Source: an uncultured Clostridiaceae bacterium (GTDB taxonomy: Bacteria; Bacillota; Clostridia; Lachnospirales; Lachnospiraceae). From it: DNA of 49,076 bases. Each line of letters begins with the position of its first letter. The first letter of the stretch is position 1. Below are positions 26,029 to 34,606 of this stretch, one piece after another. The translations under genes were made by a program, and so were the position numbers. The notes beneath the pieces were generated by a model. The model was not told the origin of the DNA. It ran no database searches and was given only the letters and a program-made list of their open reading frames with translations. The stretch lies in assembly GCA_902477765.1 (NCBI GenBank), contig CABSIM010000018.1:1-49076 (forward strand). Reading direction: 5' to 3'.

Positions 26029-27438
26029 ATGGGCGGAATTTTTGGCGTTGCATCTAAAAACAGCTGTACTCTGGACCTTTTCTTCGGTATCGACTATCAT
26101 TCCCATCTGGGAACCAAACGGGGGGGCATGGCAGTCTATGGAGAAAACGGCTTTCAGCGTTCCATTCACAATATTGAGAACTCTCCGTTCAGGACCAAAT
26201 TTGACCGTGACCTGGATGAACTGGAGGGAACCATGGGAATCGGATGCATTTCCGATTCAGACCCTCAGCCCCTTCTGATCCAGTCCCATCTGGGAAGCTA
26301 TGCGCTGACCACCGTCGGTGTCATAAAAAACGAAAAGGAACTGATCGATTCCGCCTATGAAAACGGTCATATTCACTTTATGGAAATGAGCGGCGGCCGC
26401 ATCAACTCCACAGAACTGGTTGCCGCCCTTATAAACCAGAGGGACAGCCTGGTGGAGGGACTTCTTTACGCCCAGGAAAAGATCAAAGGTTCCATGTCCA
26501 TTCTGATCCTGACCCCGAAAGGCATCTACGCTTCCAGAGACCGTTATGGACGCACCCCCATCACCATCGGCAAAAAGGAAGGCGCCTACTGCGTCTCCTT
26601 TGAAAATTTTGCATACCTGAATCTCGGCTACGCCCATCATTCCGAACTGGGCCCCGGCGAAATTGATCTGATAACTCCGGAAGGCGTGGAATGTCTGAGC
26701 CGGCCCCGGAAGGAAATGAAAATCTGTTCCTTCCTCTGGACCTATTATGGATACCCCACATCCAGTTATGAAGGAATCAACGTGGAGCAGATGCGCTATA
26801 ACTGCGGACGCCTGCTGGCAAAACGGGATAAAGGTGTGGATGCAGACAGTGTCGCCGGAGTACCTGATTCCGGAATTGCCCATGCAGTGGGATATGCCAA
26901 TGAGTCCGGAATTCCTTTTTCCAGGCCTTTTATCAAATATACCCCCACATGGCCCCGCTCCTTCATGCCCACCAGCCAGAAACAGAGAAATCTGATTGCC
27001 AAGATGAAGCTGATTCCCGTGGACTGCCTGATCCGTGACAAAAAGCTTCTTCTCATTGATGATTCCATCGTCAGAGGAACACAGCTGGGAGAAACCACGG
27101 AATTTTTATATAAGAGCGGTGCAAAAGAGGTGCATGTGCGTCCCGCCTGTCCTCCCATTACCTTTGCCTGTCCCTATCTGAACTTCTCCCGTTCCACCTC
27201 CGATCTGGATCTCATTACAAGACGGATCATCCGGGAGCGTGAAGGCGATCAGGTGTCCGATGAGGTTCTGGCAGATTATGCGGACCCCGACAGTCAGAAC
27301 TACCAGGAGATGGTGGAGGAAATCCGGCGCAGACTTCACTTTACCACGCTGCGCTTCCATCGTCTGGATGATCTGGTGGAGGCCATCGGTCTGGAGCCCT
27401 GCTGTCTCTGTACCTACTGCTGGAACGGAAAAGGCTGA
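26029..27438 (+). CDS. Amidophosphoribosyltransferase-like protein with an inactive glutaminase site
   Basis: 469 residues with the PurF order: an Ntn-type glutaminase domain (1-230) and a phosphoribosyltransferase domain (about 250-440). The PRPP loop LLLIDDSIVRGTQ is intact. The glutaminase is not. In PurF the initiator Met is followed by the nucleophile Cys (MCGI), but here it reads MGGIFGVAS. The HTRYST motif that supplies the glutamine-binding Arg is replaced by CISDSDPQP, and the HNGNL motif by VGVIKNE. The start is secure (AGGAG seven bases before the ATG), so the Cys is not hidden upstream. The C-terminus has clustered cysteines (CCLCTYC), like the iron-sulfur ligands of clostridial and Bacillus PurF. 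It may be ammonia-dependent or have a different role. A separate true PurF would be expected elsewhere. Confidence 0.85.
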   Translation: MGGIFGVASKNSCTLDLFFGIDYHSHLGTKRGGMAVYGENGFQRSIHNIENSPFRTKFDRDLDELEGTMGIGCISDSDPQPLLIQSHLGSYALTTVGVIKNEKELIDSAYENGHIHFMEMSGGRINSTELVAALINQRDSLVEGLLYAQEKIKGSMSILILTPKGIYASRDRYGRTPITIGKKEGAYCVSFENFAYLNLGYAHHSELGPGEIDLITPEGVECLSRPRKEMKICSFLWTYYGYPTSSYEGINVEQMRYNCGRLLAKRDKGVDADSVAGVPDSGIAHAVGYANESGIPFSRPFIKYTPTWPRSFMPTSQKQRNLIAKMKLIPVDCLIRDKKLLLIDDSIVRGTQLGETTEFLYKSGAKEVHVRPACPPITFACPYLNFSRSTSDLDLITRRIIREREGDQVSDEVLADYADPDSQNYQEMVEEIRRRLHFTTLRFHRLDDLVEAIGLEPCCLCTYCWNGKG

Positions 27439-27467
27439 TGGCCGTCTGTATCCGGTTTCTGTAATAA

Positions 27468-27505
27468 AAAAGGATCTGATACCAAAAATGATATCAGATC
27501 CTTTT
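27468..27505 (+). terminator. Bidirectional terminator between the PurF-like and zinc-ribbon genes
   Basis: Arms AAAAGGATCTGATA (27468-27481) and TATCAGATCCTTTT (27492-27505), 14 bp, with a 10-base loop. The flanking A and T tracts make it usable from both strands, and the two genes converge here. Confidence 0.85.
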
Positions 27506-27568
27506 CTGTTTCACGACGGATTAAGCCGTTTTTCCCACAGCCGTTTTTCTTCCGGCTGTCATGGTCCA

Positions 27569-28069
27569 TCAGTGATTTACAATATCCATGGTAATATCCG
27601 CCGCGGCATTGTCAATCTCATTGGCCACAAACTGTGCTTCCTGCTCTTCTTCTCTGGTGCCTTCCATATCATCCCGGAGTGCTTCTCCCAGTGCAAGTCC
27701 GGCATCTCTGCGGCGTTTGTCTACCTTTGTTCCGCAGCGGCTGCAGAATACGGAAGTTCTGTCGATTCTGGCACCGCATTCCGGACAGTAAATGCATCCG
27801 TCCAGATTGCCCAGTTCTCTTTCCAGTTCAGCTTTCTTCTTCATGCTCTTACGGATGGAGCCGAATTCTGAAAAGAATTTCTTCTCATCTTCTTCTGCGG
27901 CTGCCTCGAACACCTGCTTTCCAATGGATGTATAAAGGCGTTCGATCGTTGCCTTCTCATTGGAAATCTGGTTCTTCAGATGCATTGCATCAGAAAATTC
28001 CTTTGTCCTTTTTGCCACATTTCTTCCCGTATCGGAAAGGCTGCGCTTTACTTCTTCAAAGAATGCCAT
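27569..28069 (-). CDS. Coiled-coil protein with a C-terminal zinc ribbon
   Basis: 166 residues, cytoplasmic. The first 85 residues are charged and helical. Two CxxC pairs then form a zinc ribbon (CPECGAR and CSRCGTK, about residues 94-116), followed by an acidic tail. Such proteins are common in Lachnospiraceae and have no assigned function. The ATG at 28069 (MAFFEEVKRS) has AAAGGGG about eight bases upstream. The frame is open for 20 more codons, but that extension overlaps the promoter. It is monocistronic: its own strong promoter and a terminator. Confidence 0.85.
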   Translation of the reverse strand: MAFFEEVKRSLSDTGRNVAKRTKEFSDAMHLKNQISNEKATIERLYTSIGKQVFEAAAEEDEKKFFSEFGSIRKSMKKKAELERELGNLDGCIYCPECGARIDRTSVFCSRCGTKVDKRRRDAGLALGEALRDDMEGTREEEQEAQFVANEIDNAAADITMDIVNH

Positions 28070-28100
28070 ACTTCTTTCCCCTTTCGTAATGACTGCTTCT

Positions 28101-28129
28101 ATCTTAACGAATCGGGGACATAAAGTCAA
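28101..28129 (-). promoter_or_regulatory. Promoter of the zinc-ribbon gene
   Basis: Minus strand: -35 TTGACT (28124-28129), 17 bases, -10 TAAGAT (28101-28106). It lies only 20 bp after the end of the ABC permease gene, so the zinc-ribbon gene can be expressed apart from it. Confidence 0.75.
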
Positions 28130-28147
28130 TGTTTTGCCGATATTTTC

Positions 28148-30493
28148 TCAATCTCCCCATATTTCGGAAAGCCCCGGATTGATATACTGGACCACGGTGT
28201 CTCCGTATCCGGTCATTTCACGGACAGACTCCGGAACTGTGTCTCCGGCAAAAATATACTGTATATACTTCTGCTGGTCTTCCATGAAGGTTTCCCCGTC
28301 TTCCTCCACCGGATAGACATTGACGGTAACTCCGCCTTCATAAGCCTGAAGACCATTGTACAATGCCAGCCCCCACTCCACAGAGCTGTCAAGAATCTCC
28401 TCAATTTTCTTCCGGTTTTCCGGAGAGTCATTGACAATTTCAAATGATTTCTGTCCGGAAGTCCAGGCAGCCTCATCATACACTTCTGCAGATTCCGCGG
28501 CCGCAGCCGGCTCCTGGATCTCCGCTTCAATGACGATACGGCTGACATCCTCCGCACACAGTCCTTCAAGGGGATCCATGCCGGCTTCCTGAAGAGCCTC
28601 AATCGTCGCCGCAAAAGACGGATACACCGGGAAGAAATTCACTTCTTCCATATCTTCCATTTCAAAATTTCCGGTATAGCTCTGATGTCTGGATGCGGAA
28701 ACATATCCAAGATATTCTTTTTCCGCCGCTGTCAGGAAACGGAGGGCACATACCGGGGTCTCACTGCATCGTTCTCTGAGGGTCAGGTTCCGCATATCTT
28801 CCTGATAGGCGGCAAGAATTCCGGAAATTGCCGCTTCGTCTCCGGAAACCGGACGGATCTCATTTTCTTTATACATGTACACGCCGTATAAATCAGAATC
28901 ACTGTAGGAGAGCACCGGATAGACTCCGTCTTTATATTTTCTCTGCATATAAAGAGTTTCCAGAGTATCTTTCAGTTCTTCCATGCTGACAAAATATCTT
29001 CTCTGGACTTCTCTTCCGTTTTTCAGCCGGTAAACCACGGTAATATAGGACATGAAGGTCTGATTCTCTCCGGCGTTCCCGGTTCCCTTCCGTCCGAATC
29101 TCTCCTCTTTGGACTGTTCCGCCTCCCTGATTCCGCATTCCGCAATGGATTTCAGCCCTGCATAGTCTGTGAGTTCCATATTGTTTTCCGCGAACTCATC
29201 TTCTGAAATATATTTCCATTCCATACTGTCTTCTCTTTTGACAGGCAGTCCATAGGATCCGTTTCCCCAGTTATTCAGTCCGGCAATATATAAAGCGGCA
29301 GAATCAAAACTGGATTCCGACGGAAAATACCTGTCATATCCCACCAGATCATACCGGAATACTCCGATGACTGCCAGAGCCATAACGGCACATATCCCTG
29401 CATGCGGCAGATTGGCAAACAGCCTCCTGAAATCAAAATGATACAGAATTTCTATGGTACAGTGGGTCACCGCCAGACCGAATAAAAATCCGAATGCCGC
29501 CCACCCCAGGCTGTCATAAATGTTCCAGAACAGAATTGCCATGGCAATGGTCACCGGCGTGACCACAAGAATCTTGATGGGCGCCCGGCTTATGGAAAAC
29601 GCCATTGCTCTCCCGGCTGCCTCGGACGGACGCAGCCGGTAAAGAAAAAGGCAGAATGCCGTAAGAAGCACGGCTATTGCAAGCGGAACCGCCAGATCAG
29701 GAATCAGGCCGACGTACTGATCCGGACGCAGTCCGCCGCCGTCAGCAACCATGCGGATATAATACCCCACAGGAGAGCCATGTTCCACAATAAAGGACAG
29801 GACCTTGCTGCTTCCCAGAATCGTCGTAAAAAACAGATTGGAAAGTCCCTGAAGCAGAATTCCGATCAGGGGAACATAGCAGAAAAACACCAGCATGCCC
29901 AGAATGGATATGAAAAAATTTCCTGTCATCAGTACTGCGGCCAGAGCCACGGAATAAATCAGAATAAAATTGACCAGATGGACCAGCATGGCTGTGAAGC
30001 CCGGCAGGAAGGTCTGACTCATCGCTGTCCCGTTAAGGGAAAAAATACCGCAGCACAAAATCAGGTTCACAAAATACATGGAAAATACAATCAGAATTCC
30101 ATCCAGATATTTCACCATGAACAGGAGTTCACGTCTTACCGGTATGCTGTGATAAAAATCCACTTTCTTTCTGGAATGAAGCCATGAAAATCCCGTAATG
30201 CCCAGGACCACAGCTGCTCCCGCAACAATAAACGGAATCGCATAATTTCTGAAGCCCAATGTGTTCCGCATCAGCATAAGAATATGTTCCGCTCTCAGTT
30301 CTTCCATGGTCATGGTGACCGAAGGCACTCCGTTTATGCTCCACTCCTGTACCTGCCGGGACAGACTGCTGAATCCCATGGCCGCCATGACGGGCATCCA
30401 GAAAAAGAAACAGATGAATGCCAGGCAGACAGCCCATATCCTGCGTTTCAGATCTTCTTTCATCAGCTTAAAAAATAAGTTTTTTGATATCAT
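28148..30493 (-). CDS. ABC-2 type transporter permease with a large soluble C-terminal part
   Basis: 781 residues. The first half (about 1-395) has ten or so hydrophobic segments. The second half (about 400-781) is hydrophilic with no membrane return, so it is a soluble domain whose side of the membrane is uncertain. It has no family signature I recognise. The start is the ATG at 30493 with GGAGG nine bases upstream. It overlaps the ATPase gene by 26 bp. It belongs to a GntR(YtrA)-ATPase-permease operon of the type that in Bacillus responds to cell-wall-active peptides. The cargo is unknown. Confidence 0.85.
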   Translation of the reverse strand: MISKNLFFKLMKEDLKRRIWAVCLAFICFFFWMPVMAAMGFSSLSRQVQEWSINGVPSVTMTMEELRAEHILMLMRNTLGFRNYAIPFIVAGAAVVLGITGFSWLHSRKKVDFYHSIPVRRELLFMVKYLDGILIVFSMYFVNLILCCGIFSLNGTAMSQTFLPGFTAMLVHLVNFILIYSVALAAVLMTGNFFISILGMLVFFCYVPLIGILLQGLSNLFFTTILGSSKVLSFIVEHGSPVGYYIRMVADGGGLRPDQYVGLIPDLAVPLAIAVLLTAFCLFLYRLRPSEAAGRAMAFSISRAPIKILVVTPVTIAMAILFWNIYDSLGWAAFGFLFGLAVTHCTIEILYHFDFRRLFANLPHAGICAVMALAVIGVFRYDLVGYDRYFPSESSFDSAALYIAGLNNWGNGSYGLPVKREDSMEWKYISEDEFAENNMELTDYAGLKSIAECGIREAEQSKEERFGRKGTGNAGENQTFMSYITVVYRLKNGREVQRRYFVSMEELKDTLETLYMQRKYKDGVYPVLSYSDSDLYGVYMYKENEIRPVSGDEAAISGILAAYQEDMRNLTLRERCSETPVCALRFLTAAEKEYLGYVSASRHQSYTGNFEMEDMEEVNFFPVYPSFAATIEALQEAGMDPLEGLCAEDVSRIVIEAEIQEPAAAAESAEVYDEAAWTSGQKSFEIVNDSPENRKKIEEILDSSVEWGLALYNGLQAYEGGVTVNVYPVEEDGETFMEDQQKYIQYIFAGDTVPESVREMTGYGDTVVQYINPGLSEIWGD

Positions 30494-31367
30494 AACCTGC
30501 CACCTCCGTTTCACTTATGAAAATCTCTTCCAGAGAAAGAGGAATCAGTTCAAAGAACAGCGGTTCAAAAGACCGCATCACTGCTTCCACATCCTCACGT
30601 TTCCCCCGTACGGTAATGGTCGCCAGGCTTCCTCTGTATTCTGTCTTGATCTTATCCAGTCCTTCCAGATCTTCCGCTTTCATTCCCGGCTTCAGGACAC
30701 ACTGGATTTTGTGGATGTTCAGCTTCATGTCATCCAGATCCTTTGACAGAAGGATCCCGCCTTTATGAAGAACGCCCACGTGATCACAGATATCTTCCAG
30801 TTCCCGGAGATTGTGCGAAGCGATAACCGGTGTCAGATTCCGCTCTGCCATATCATTGGCAAACAGGCTCTTGACCGCCTGCCGCATCACCGGGTCCAGT
30901 CCGTCAAATGTCTCGTCGCAGAACAGGTATTCTGTGTTGCTGCAAAGCCCCAGGATCACGGAAAGCTGCTTCTTCATGCCTTTTGAAAACGTGGATATTT
31001 TTCTGCGTTTGTCCAGACCGAAGCTTTCCAGAAGATGATAGAATCTCGGTACGTCAAACAGAGGATATACGTTCCTGTAGAAGGTCATCATTTCCTCCGG
31101 CGTGGCATTCCCGAAAAAGTACTGCTCATCTGAAATATAGAAAAACTTCTGTTTCAGCGCTGTATTCTCATATACCGTCTCGCCGTCAATCAGGATGGAA
31201 CCCTCGTCCGGTTTCAGAACTCCGCAGGCCATCCTCAGGAATGTGCTTTTTCCCGCCCCGTTTGTCCCGATGAGACCGAACACATATCCGTCACGGATCT
31301 GGGCATTGATATGATCCACAGCTGTGATTCCGTCAAAATACTTTGTAAGCTCCTTTGCTTCTATCAT
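30468..31367 (-). CDS. ABC transporter ATP-binding protein
   Basis: 299 residues. Walker A GTNGAGKST (Lys40) and Walker B YLFCDETFDGLD are intact. The signature region reads FSKGMKKQLSVILGL, the SKGMKK variant typical of ABC-2/YtrB-like ATPases. A switch histidine (ASHNLRE) is present. A regulatory C-terminal extension of about 80 residues follows. Its ATG overlaps the stop of gntR (4 bp) and its end overlaps the permease, so all three are coupled. Confidence 0.93.
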   Translation of the reverse strand: MIEAKELTKYFDGITAVDHINAQIRDGYVFGLIGTNGAGKSTFLRMACGVLKPDEGSILIDGETVYENTALKQKFFYISDEQYFFGNATPEEMMTFYRNVYPLFDVPRFYHLLESFGLDKRRKISTFSKGMKKQLSVILGLCSNTEYLFCDETFDGLDPVMRQAVKSLFANDMAERNLTPVIASHNLRELEDICDHVGVLHKGGILLSKDLDDMKLNIHKIQCVLKPGMKAEDLEGLDKIKTEYRGSLATITVRGKREDVEAVMRSFEPLFFELIPLSLEEIFISETEVAGYDIKKLIF

Positions 31368-31756
31368 AGATCTCTCTCCCCTTTCCCGATGGTTTCCTCC
31401 ATGTATCCGGAGTCTATGGCCGCCTTCAGTTCTTCAGCCGGAATTCCGATTTTTACAGCCTCCTTCACAGCCCCCTCCAGCATCTCCATAATTTCTTTCT
31501 TCTTGCTCTCTTTCATGTCTCCGTTTTCCGACACGAAACTTCCTCTGCCCTTCACGGTGTAAATAAACCCCTGACGCTCCAGCTCCGCATAGGCTCTCTG
31601 GATCGTATTGGGATTGATTGACAGGTCCATGGCCAGACTTCGTACGGACGGAAGCGGCTGATTTTCCTGAAGCACCCCCAGAACCATCAGTTCCTTCAGT
31701 TTTTCCGAAACCTGCTCATAAATAGGCCTCCGGTCTTTGTAATCCAGAATAATCAT
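31364..31756 (-). CDS. GntR-family repressor, YtrA subgroup
   Basis: 130 residues: a GntR winged helix (PIYEQVSEKLKEL, then SVRSLAMDLSINPNTIQRAY) and only a short C-terminal dimerisation helix pair. That length defines the YtrA subgroup, whose members repress the ABC operon they head. GGAGG lies ten bases before the ATG. The promoter upstream is consensus, and a YtrA-like operator covers the transcription start, so autorepression is expected. Confidence 0.92.
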   Translation of the reverse strand: MIILDYKDRRPIYEQVSEKLKELMVLGVLQENQPLPSVRSLAMDLSINPNTIQRAYAELERQGFIYTVKGRGSFVSENGDMKESKKKEIMEMLEGAVKEAVKIGIPAEELKAAIDSGYMEETIGKGERDL

Positions 31757-31782
31757 TCATATCTTTCCTCCAGTTATTTTTA

Positions 31783-31807
31783 AGTGTATTAACATTCTTA
31801 ATACAGT
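31783..31807 (-). promoter_or_regulatory. YtrA-type operator over the transcription start
   Basis: Inverted repeat AGTGTA-N13-TACAGT, with TGTATTAA/TTAATACA as perfect 8-base inner arms. The Bacillus YtrA operator is remembered as AGTGTA-N13-TACACT, so this site differs by one base. It begins right after the -10 box. Confidence 0.7.
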
Positions 31808-31808
31808 A

Positions 31809-31837
31809 AGTATATATGACAAATACAGAAATGTCAA
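31809..31837 (-). promoter_or_regulatory. Promoter of the gntR-ABC operon
   Basis: Minus strand: -35 TTGACA (31832-31837, perfect), 17 bases, -10 TATACT (31809-31814). The expected start near 31802 falls inside the operator. Confidence 0.85.
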
Positions 31838-31879
31838 GATACAGAAAAACATCTGCTTTTGTTCCCGGATCCTCACCCC

Positions 31880-31916
31880 ATAAAAAACCTCCGGATGCAG
31901 CAGTGCATCCGGAGGT
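31880..31916 (-). terminator. Terminator of the htrA-VTC-DUF4956-lipoprotein operon
   Basis: A 13-bp perfect stem, ACCTCCGGATGCA (31887-31899) with TGCATCCGGAGGT (31904-31916), has loop GCAG. On the minus strand it is followed by a T tract (31882-31886). Confidence 0.85.
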
Positions 31917-31985
31917 CATAGGATTTTCTTTTCTGTTTGCAGAATTAGAATCAAAGAGTCTTCTCAGTTTCCGTCCTGCTCCCTG

Positions 31986-33896
31986 TCAGGAGCTGCTTTC
32001 CGCCTGTTCCGGCCTTTCAGGCGCCCCTTCTCTTCCTCCAGTTCCGTCTGTTCCATTCATCCCTCCTTTTCCTCTTCTTTCCCCGTTCATACCATTCATT
32101 CCTGCTCCTGCTCCATAAACCAGACCATCCATGACAATTTCTGTCTCAGAACTGCCTGCGGTTACAGTATAGGAAGATCCGTCCTTGATTTCGGGACAGC
32201 TGAAAATCAGGAAGGAGTAGGCTTTTTCCGGTTCCCATGAAATCAGTTCCGTCCCGGCTTCATCACTGAGCACGGCTGTTGTCCCGGCTTCCTGAGTATC
32301 CATCGATACCATGATAACTCCCTGTGCGGATCCGCTTCCGATGCCGCTTTCCATTCCTCCGGAACCGGATGCTGCAAAAATGCCTCCGCTGATGGAGGAT
32401 TCTCCGTTATAATCCACGGCACCGTTGCCGCTGTCGGAAGGACCGGACACATAGGTTTCCCCTCCTGTGACATAAAAGTCCCCGTTGGAATCAATTCCGT
32501 CCCCGGATGCGTTGATGTACACTTTACCGCCTGATATTGTAATACACACACCCTCTTCCGACGCAAACCTGTCCCCGCCTCTTCCTCCGAAGCCGCTGCT
32601 GTCGGTTCCGCCTGCCGCATTGATTCCGTCATCTTCTGACACCAGATCAATCTCACCTCCTGCAATTTCCACTGTAAGCCCCTCGATTCCTTCGTAGCTT
32701 GCTGTTATGTTTATATTTCCGCCCTGAATGGACACATCTCCGTCTCCGTGAACGGCATCATCTCCGGAGGCTATTTCAAAGGTACCTCCTGTAACCGACA
32801 GCGGGCCGTTGGAATGAAGCGCGTCATCTGCAGCATCGATCTCATAGGTACCCCCATTCAGAATCAGCGATGTGGTGGCTTTGATTCCCTTCATGCTATC
32901 TGTATTTTCCTCTGTTTTCTGGGTTTCTCCGGATTCCGGAGATGTTCCCAATGCCTCAGGTCTCCCGGAGTCAGTATGGATTTCCCCGCTGGAATATCCG
33001 CCGCCTGTCTCGATTGCAAATTCACCTCCATCTGTCTGAAGCCAGTATCCGGCACTGATCCCGTCACCGCCCGATATAATTTGAAAGGTTCCTCCCGAAA
33101 TATACACGTATCCCAGGGATGCATCCTCGTCATTCTCTGCATGGATACCGTCTTTTCCCGCATCAATGCTGTACTCTCCTCCGGATATTCTGACACTGTC
33201 TTTTCCGGAAATTCCATGATTTGAGGCAATGATATCATACGTTCCGCTGGTCAGCACCAGATCGTCCTTGGAAACAATCCCGTGGCCCCCCGGTGATTCC
33301 ACCGTCAGGGTCCCCGCTCCGTTAAGAGTCAGGTCATCTTTGGAAAATATCACCGCATCCATATTGTTTTCATCCAGCTCCGCATAAGTTCCGCTGTTGG
33401 ACAGCGTATTTTCCGTTTCGCCAGCTGTTGTAATGAATACCTTATCCGCCGAACGGATATACACTGCGGCTGAATCTGAACAGTAAATGTCTGCCTGATC
33501 CAGCACAATTCTGATCTTGTCGGCGTCATCCGCGTCCACAATGATCATCCCGTCATCCAGACTGCCGGTCAGAATATACGTTCCTTCGTCCGTAATCGTG
33601 ACAGATGTTCCGTCTACAGACACCGTGTCCGAGCTGCAGGATACTTCCGTCCCCAGGAGCTCAATCACGGCACTGGTTTCCGTATCATATCCGATCTCCA
33701 TATCACTGTCTGTAAACATATCAGAAACATCGACCCCATCGGTGTTTATTCCTTCTGCTGTCATTGTATCCTCTCCGGCTGTTTCCGCAGCCGGGATTCC
33801 GGTACTGCTCTCTGTTTCCCGTACTTGGTTTTCTCCGCAGCCTGTCAGTATCAGCACTCCCGACAGCATGACAGGCAGAATTTTTCCTGTTTTCAT
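31986..33896 (-). CDS. Lipoprotein with a beta-helical carbohydrate-binding domain (DUF4353/Cthe_2159 type)
   Basis: 636 residues. The lipoprotein signal ends in the lipobox LTGC (Cys20-21). A long right-handed beta-helix follows, built of repeating turns such as SGGTYEIDAADDALHSNGP and TGGTFEIASGDDAVHGDGD. The recurrent DDALH/DDAVH/DDGIN acidic pairs resemble the calcium-binding turns of the cellulose- and pectate-binding Cthe_2159 family. The C-terminus is rich in Gly, Met and Asn. AGGAGG lies eight bases before the ATG at 33896; an upstream in-frame ATG would put 26 non-signal residues first. It is last of the four-gene operon, just before the terminator, and probably displayed on the outer face of the membrane. 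Confidence 0.88.
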   Translation of the reverse strand: MKTGKILPVMLSGVLILTGCGENQVRETESSTGIPAAETAGEDTMTAEGINTDGVDVSDMFTDSDMEIGYDTETSAVIELLGTEVSCSSDTVSVDGTSVTITDEGTYILTGSLDDGMIIVDADDADKIRIVLDQADIYCSDSAAVYIRSADKVFITTAGETENTLSNSGTYAELDENNMDAVIFSKDDLTLNGAGTLTVESPGGHGIVSKDDLVLTSGTYDIIASNHGISGKDSVRISGGEYSIDAGKDGIHAENDEDASLGYVYISGGTFQIISGGDGISAGYWLQTDGGEFAIETGGGYSSGEIHTDSGRPEALGTSPESGETQKTEENTDSMKGIKATTSLILNGGTYEIDAADDALHSNGPLSVTGGTFEIASGDDAVHGDGDVSIQGGNINITASYEGIEGLTVEIAGGEIDLVSEDDGINAAGGTDSSGFGGRGGDRFASEEGVCITISGGKVYINASGDGIDSNGDFYVTGGETYVSGPSDSGNGAVDYNGESSISGGIFAASGSGGMESGIGSGSAQGVIMVSMDTQEAGTTAVLSDEAGTELISWEPEKAYSFLIFSCPEIKDGSSYTVTAGSSETEIVMDGLVYGAGAGMNGMNGERRGKGGMNGTDGTGGREGAPERPEQAESSS

Positions 33897-33910
33897 CAGC
33901 CCGGCCTCCT

Positions 33911-34606
33911 TTACAATTCTCCTGCTGCGGTTTCCTGTCTGGAAATCACAATTTCCAGATTGCCATTCCGGCACCGCAGTTCATCAATAAGCTCTTTTTC
34001 CTTCTCCGCACTGAGCAGTGCCAGGTTATATGTAAGACGGAAAAGGCTCCCCATATTGGTGGTCTTTACCTGAACAAGTTCCCAGCGTCTTGCATATTTT
34101 TTTATTACCTCATCAAATACGCCCGTGTAATCCAGATCCTCCGGGATTGTAATATGAAGGCTTTTATATAGGGCCATACGGTTCTGAACCCTGTCTTCCA
34201 GCAGTGTGCAGGCCATGCCTGCTGCAGCAAGAATTATGGAAAACAGGAATGCATACGCCACGTATCCCATTCCCAGAATCAGACCTGCCGACATAGCAAG
34301 AAAAATAGCACCGATTTCTTTGGCCGAGCCAGGAACGGACCGGAACCGCACCAGGCTGAAGGCGCCGGCCACAGCCACCCCTGTGCCCACATTTCCATTG
34401 ACCATCATGATGACCACACATACCAGCGCCGGCAGAAGGACCAGCGTTGCCGTAAAACTTTTTGTGTGCCTTGTCCTGTATGAATAAGAGGCCGCCAGCA
34501 GTACACCGATCACCAGTGCGCTGGCGATGCAGAACAGAAAGGAACTGACGGAAATGACATTTGTCATATCCGTATCAAAAATTCCCCGGAACAGATTCTC
34601 AGGCAT
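33911..34606 (-). CDS. DUF4956 integral membrane protein
   Basis: 231 residues: four hydrophobic segments in the first 140 residues, including FLFCIASALVIGVLLAASY and LVLLPALVCVVIMMVNG. The conserved DUF4956 block GAFSLVRFRSVPGSAKEIG lies between the second and third segments. A cytoplasmic-type tail of about 90 residues follows. The function is unknown. The family is repeatedly found beside VTC-domain proteins. The ATG at 34606 has AAGGAGG eight bases upstream and overlaps the VTC gene by 8 bp. The lipoprotein starts 14 bp downstream. Confidence 0.87.
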   Translation of the reverse strand: MPENLFRGIFDTDMTNVISVSSFLFCIASALVIGVLLAASYSYRTRHTKSFTATLVLLPALVCVVIMMVNGNVGTGVAVAGAFSLVRFRSVPGSAKEIGAIFLAMSAGLILGMGYVAYAFLFSIILAAAGMACTLLEDRVQNRMALYKSLHITIPEDLDYTGVFDEVIKKYARRWELVQVKTTNMGSLFRLTYNLALLSAEKEKELIDELRCRNGNLEIVISRQETAAGEL

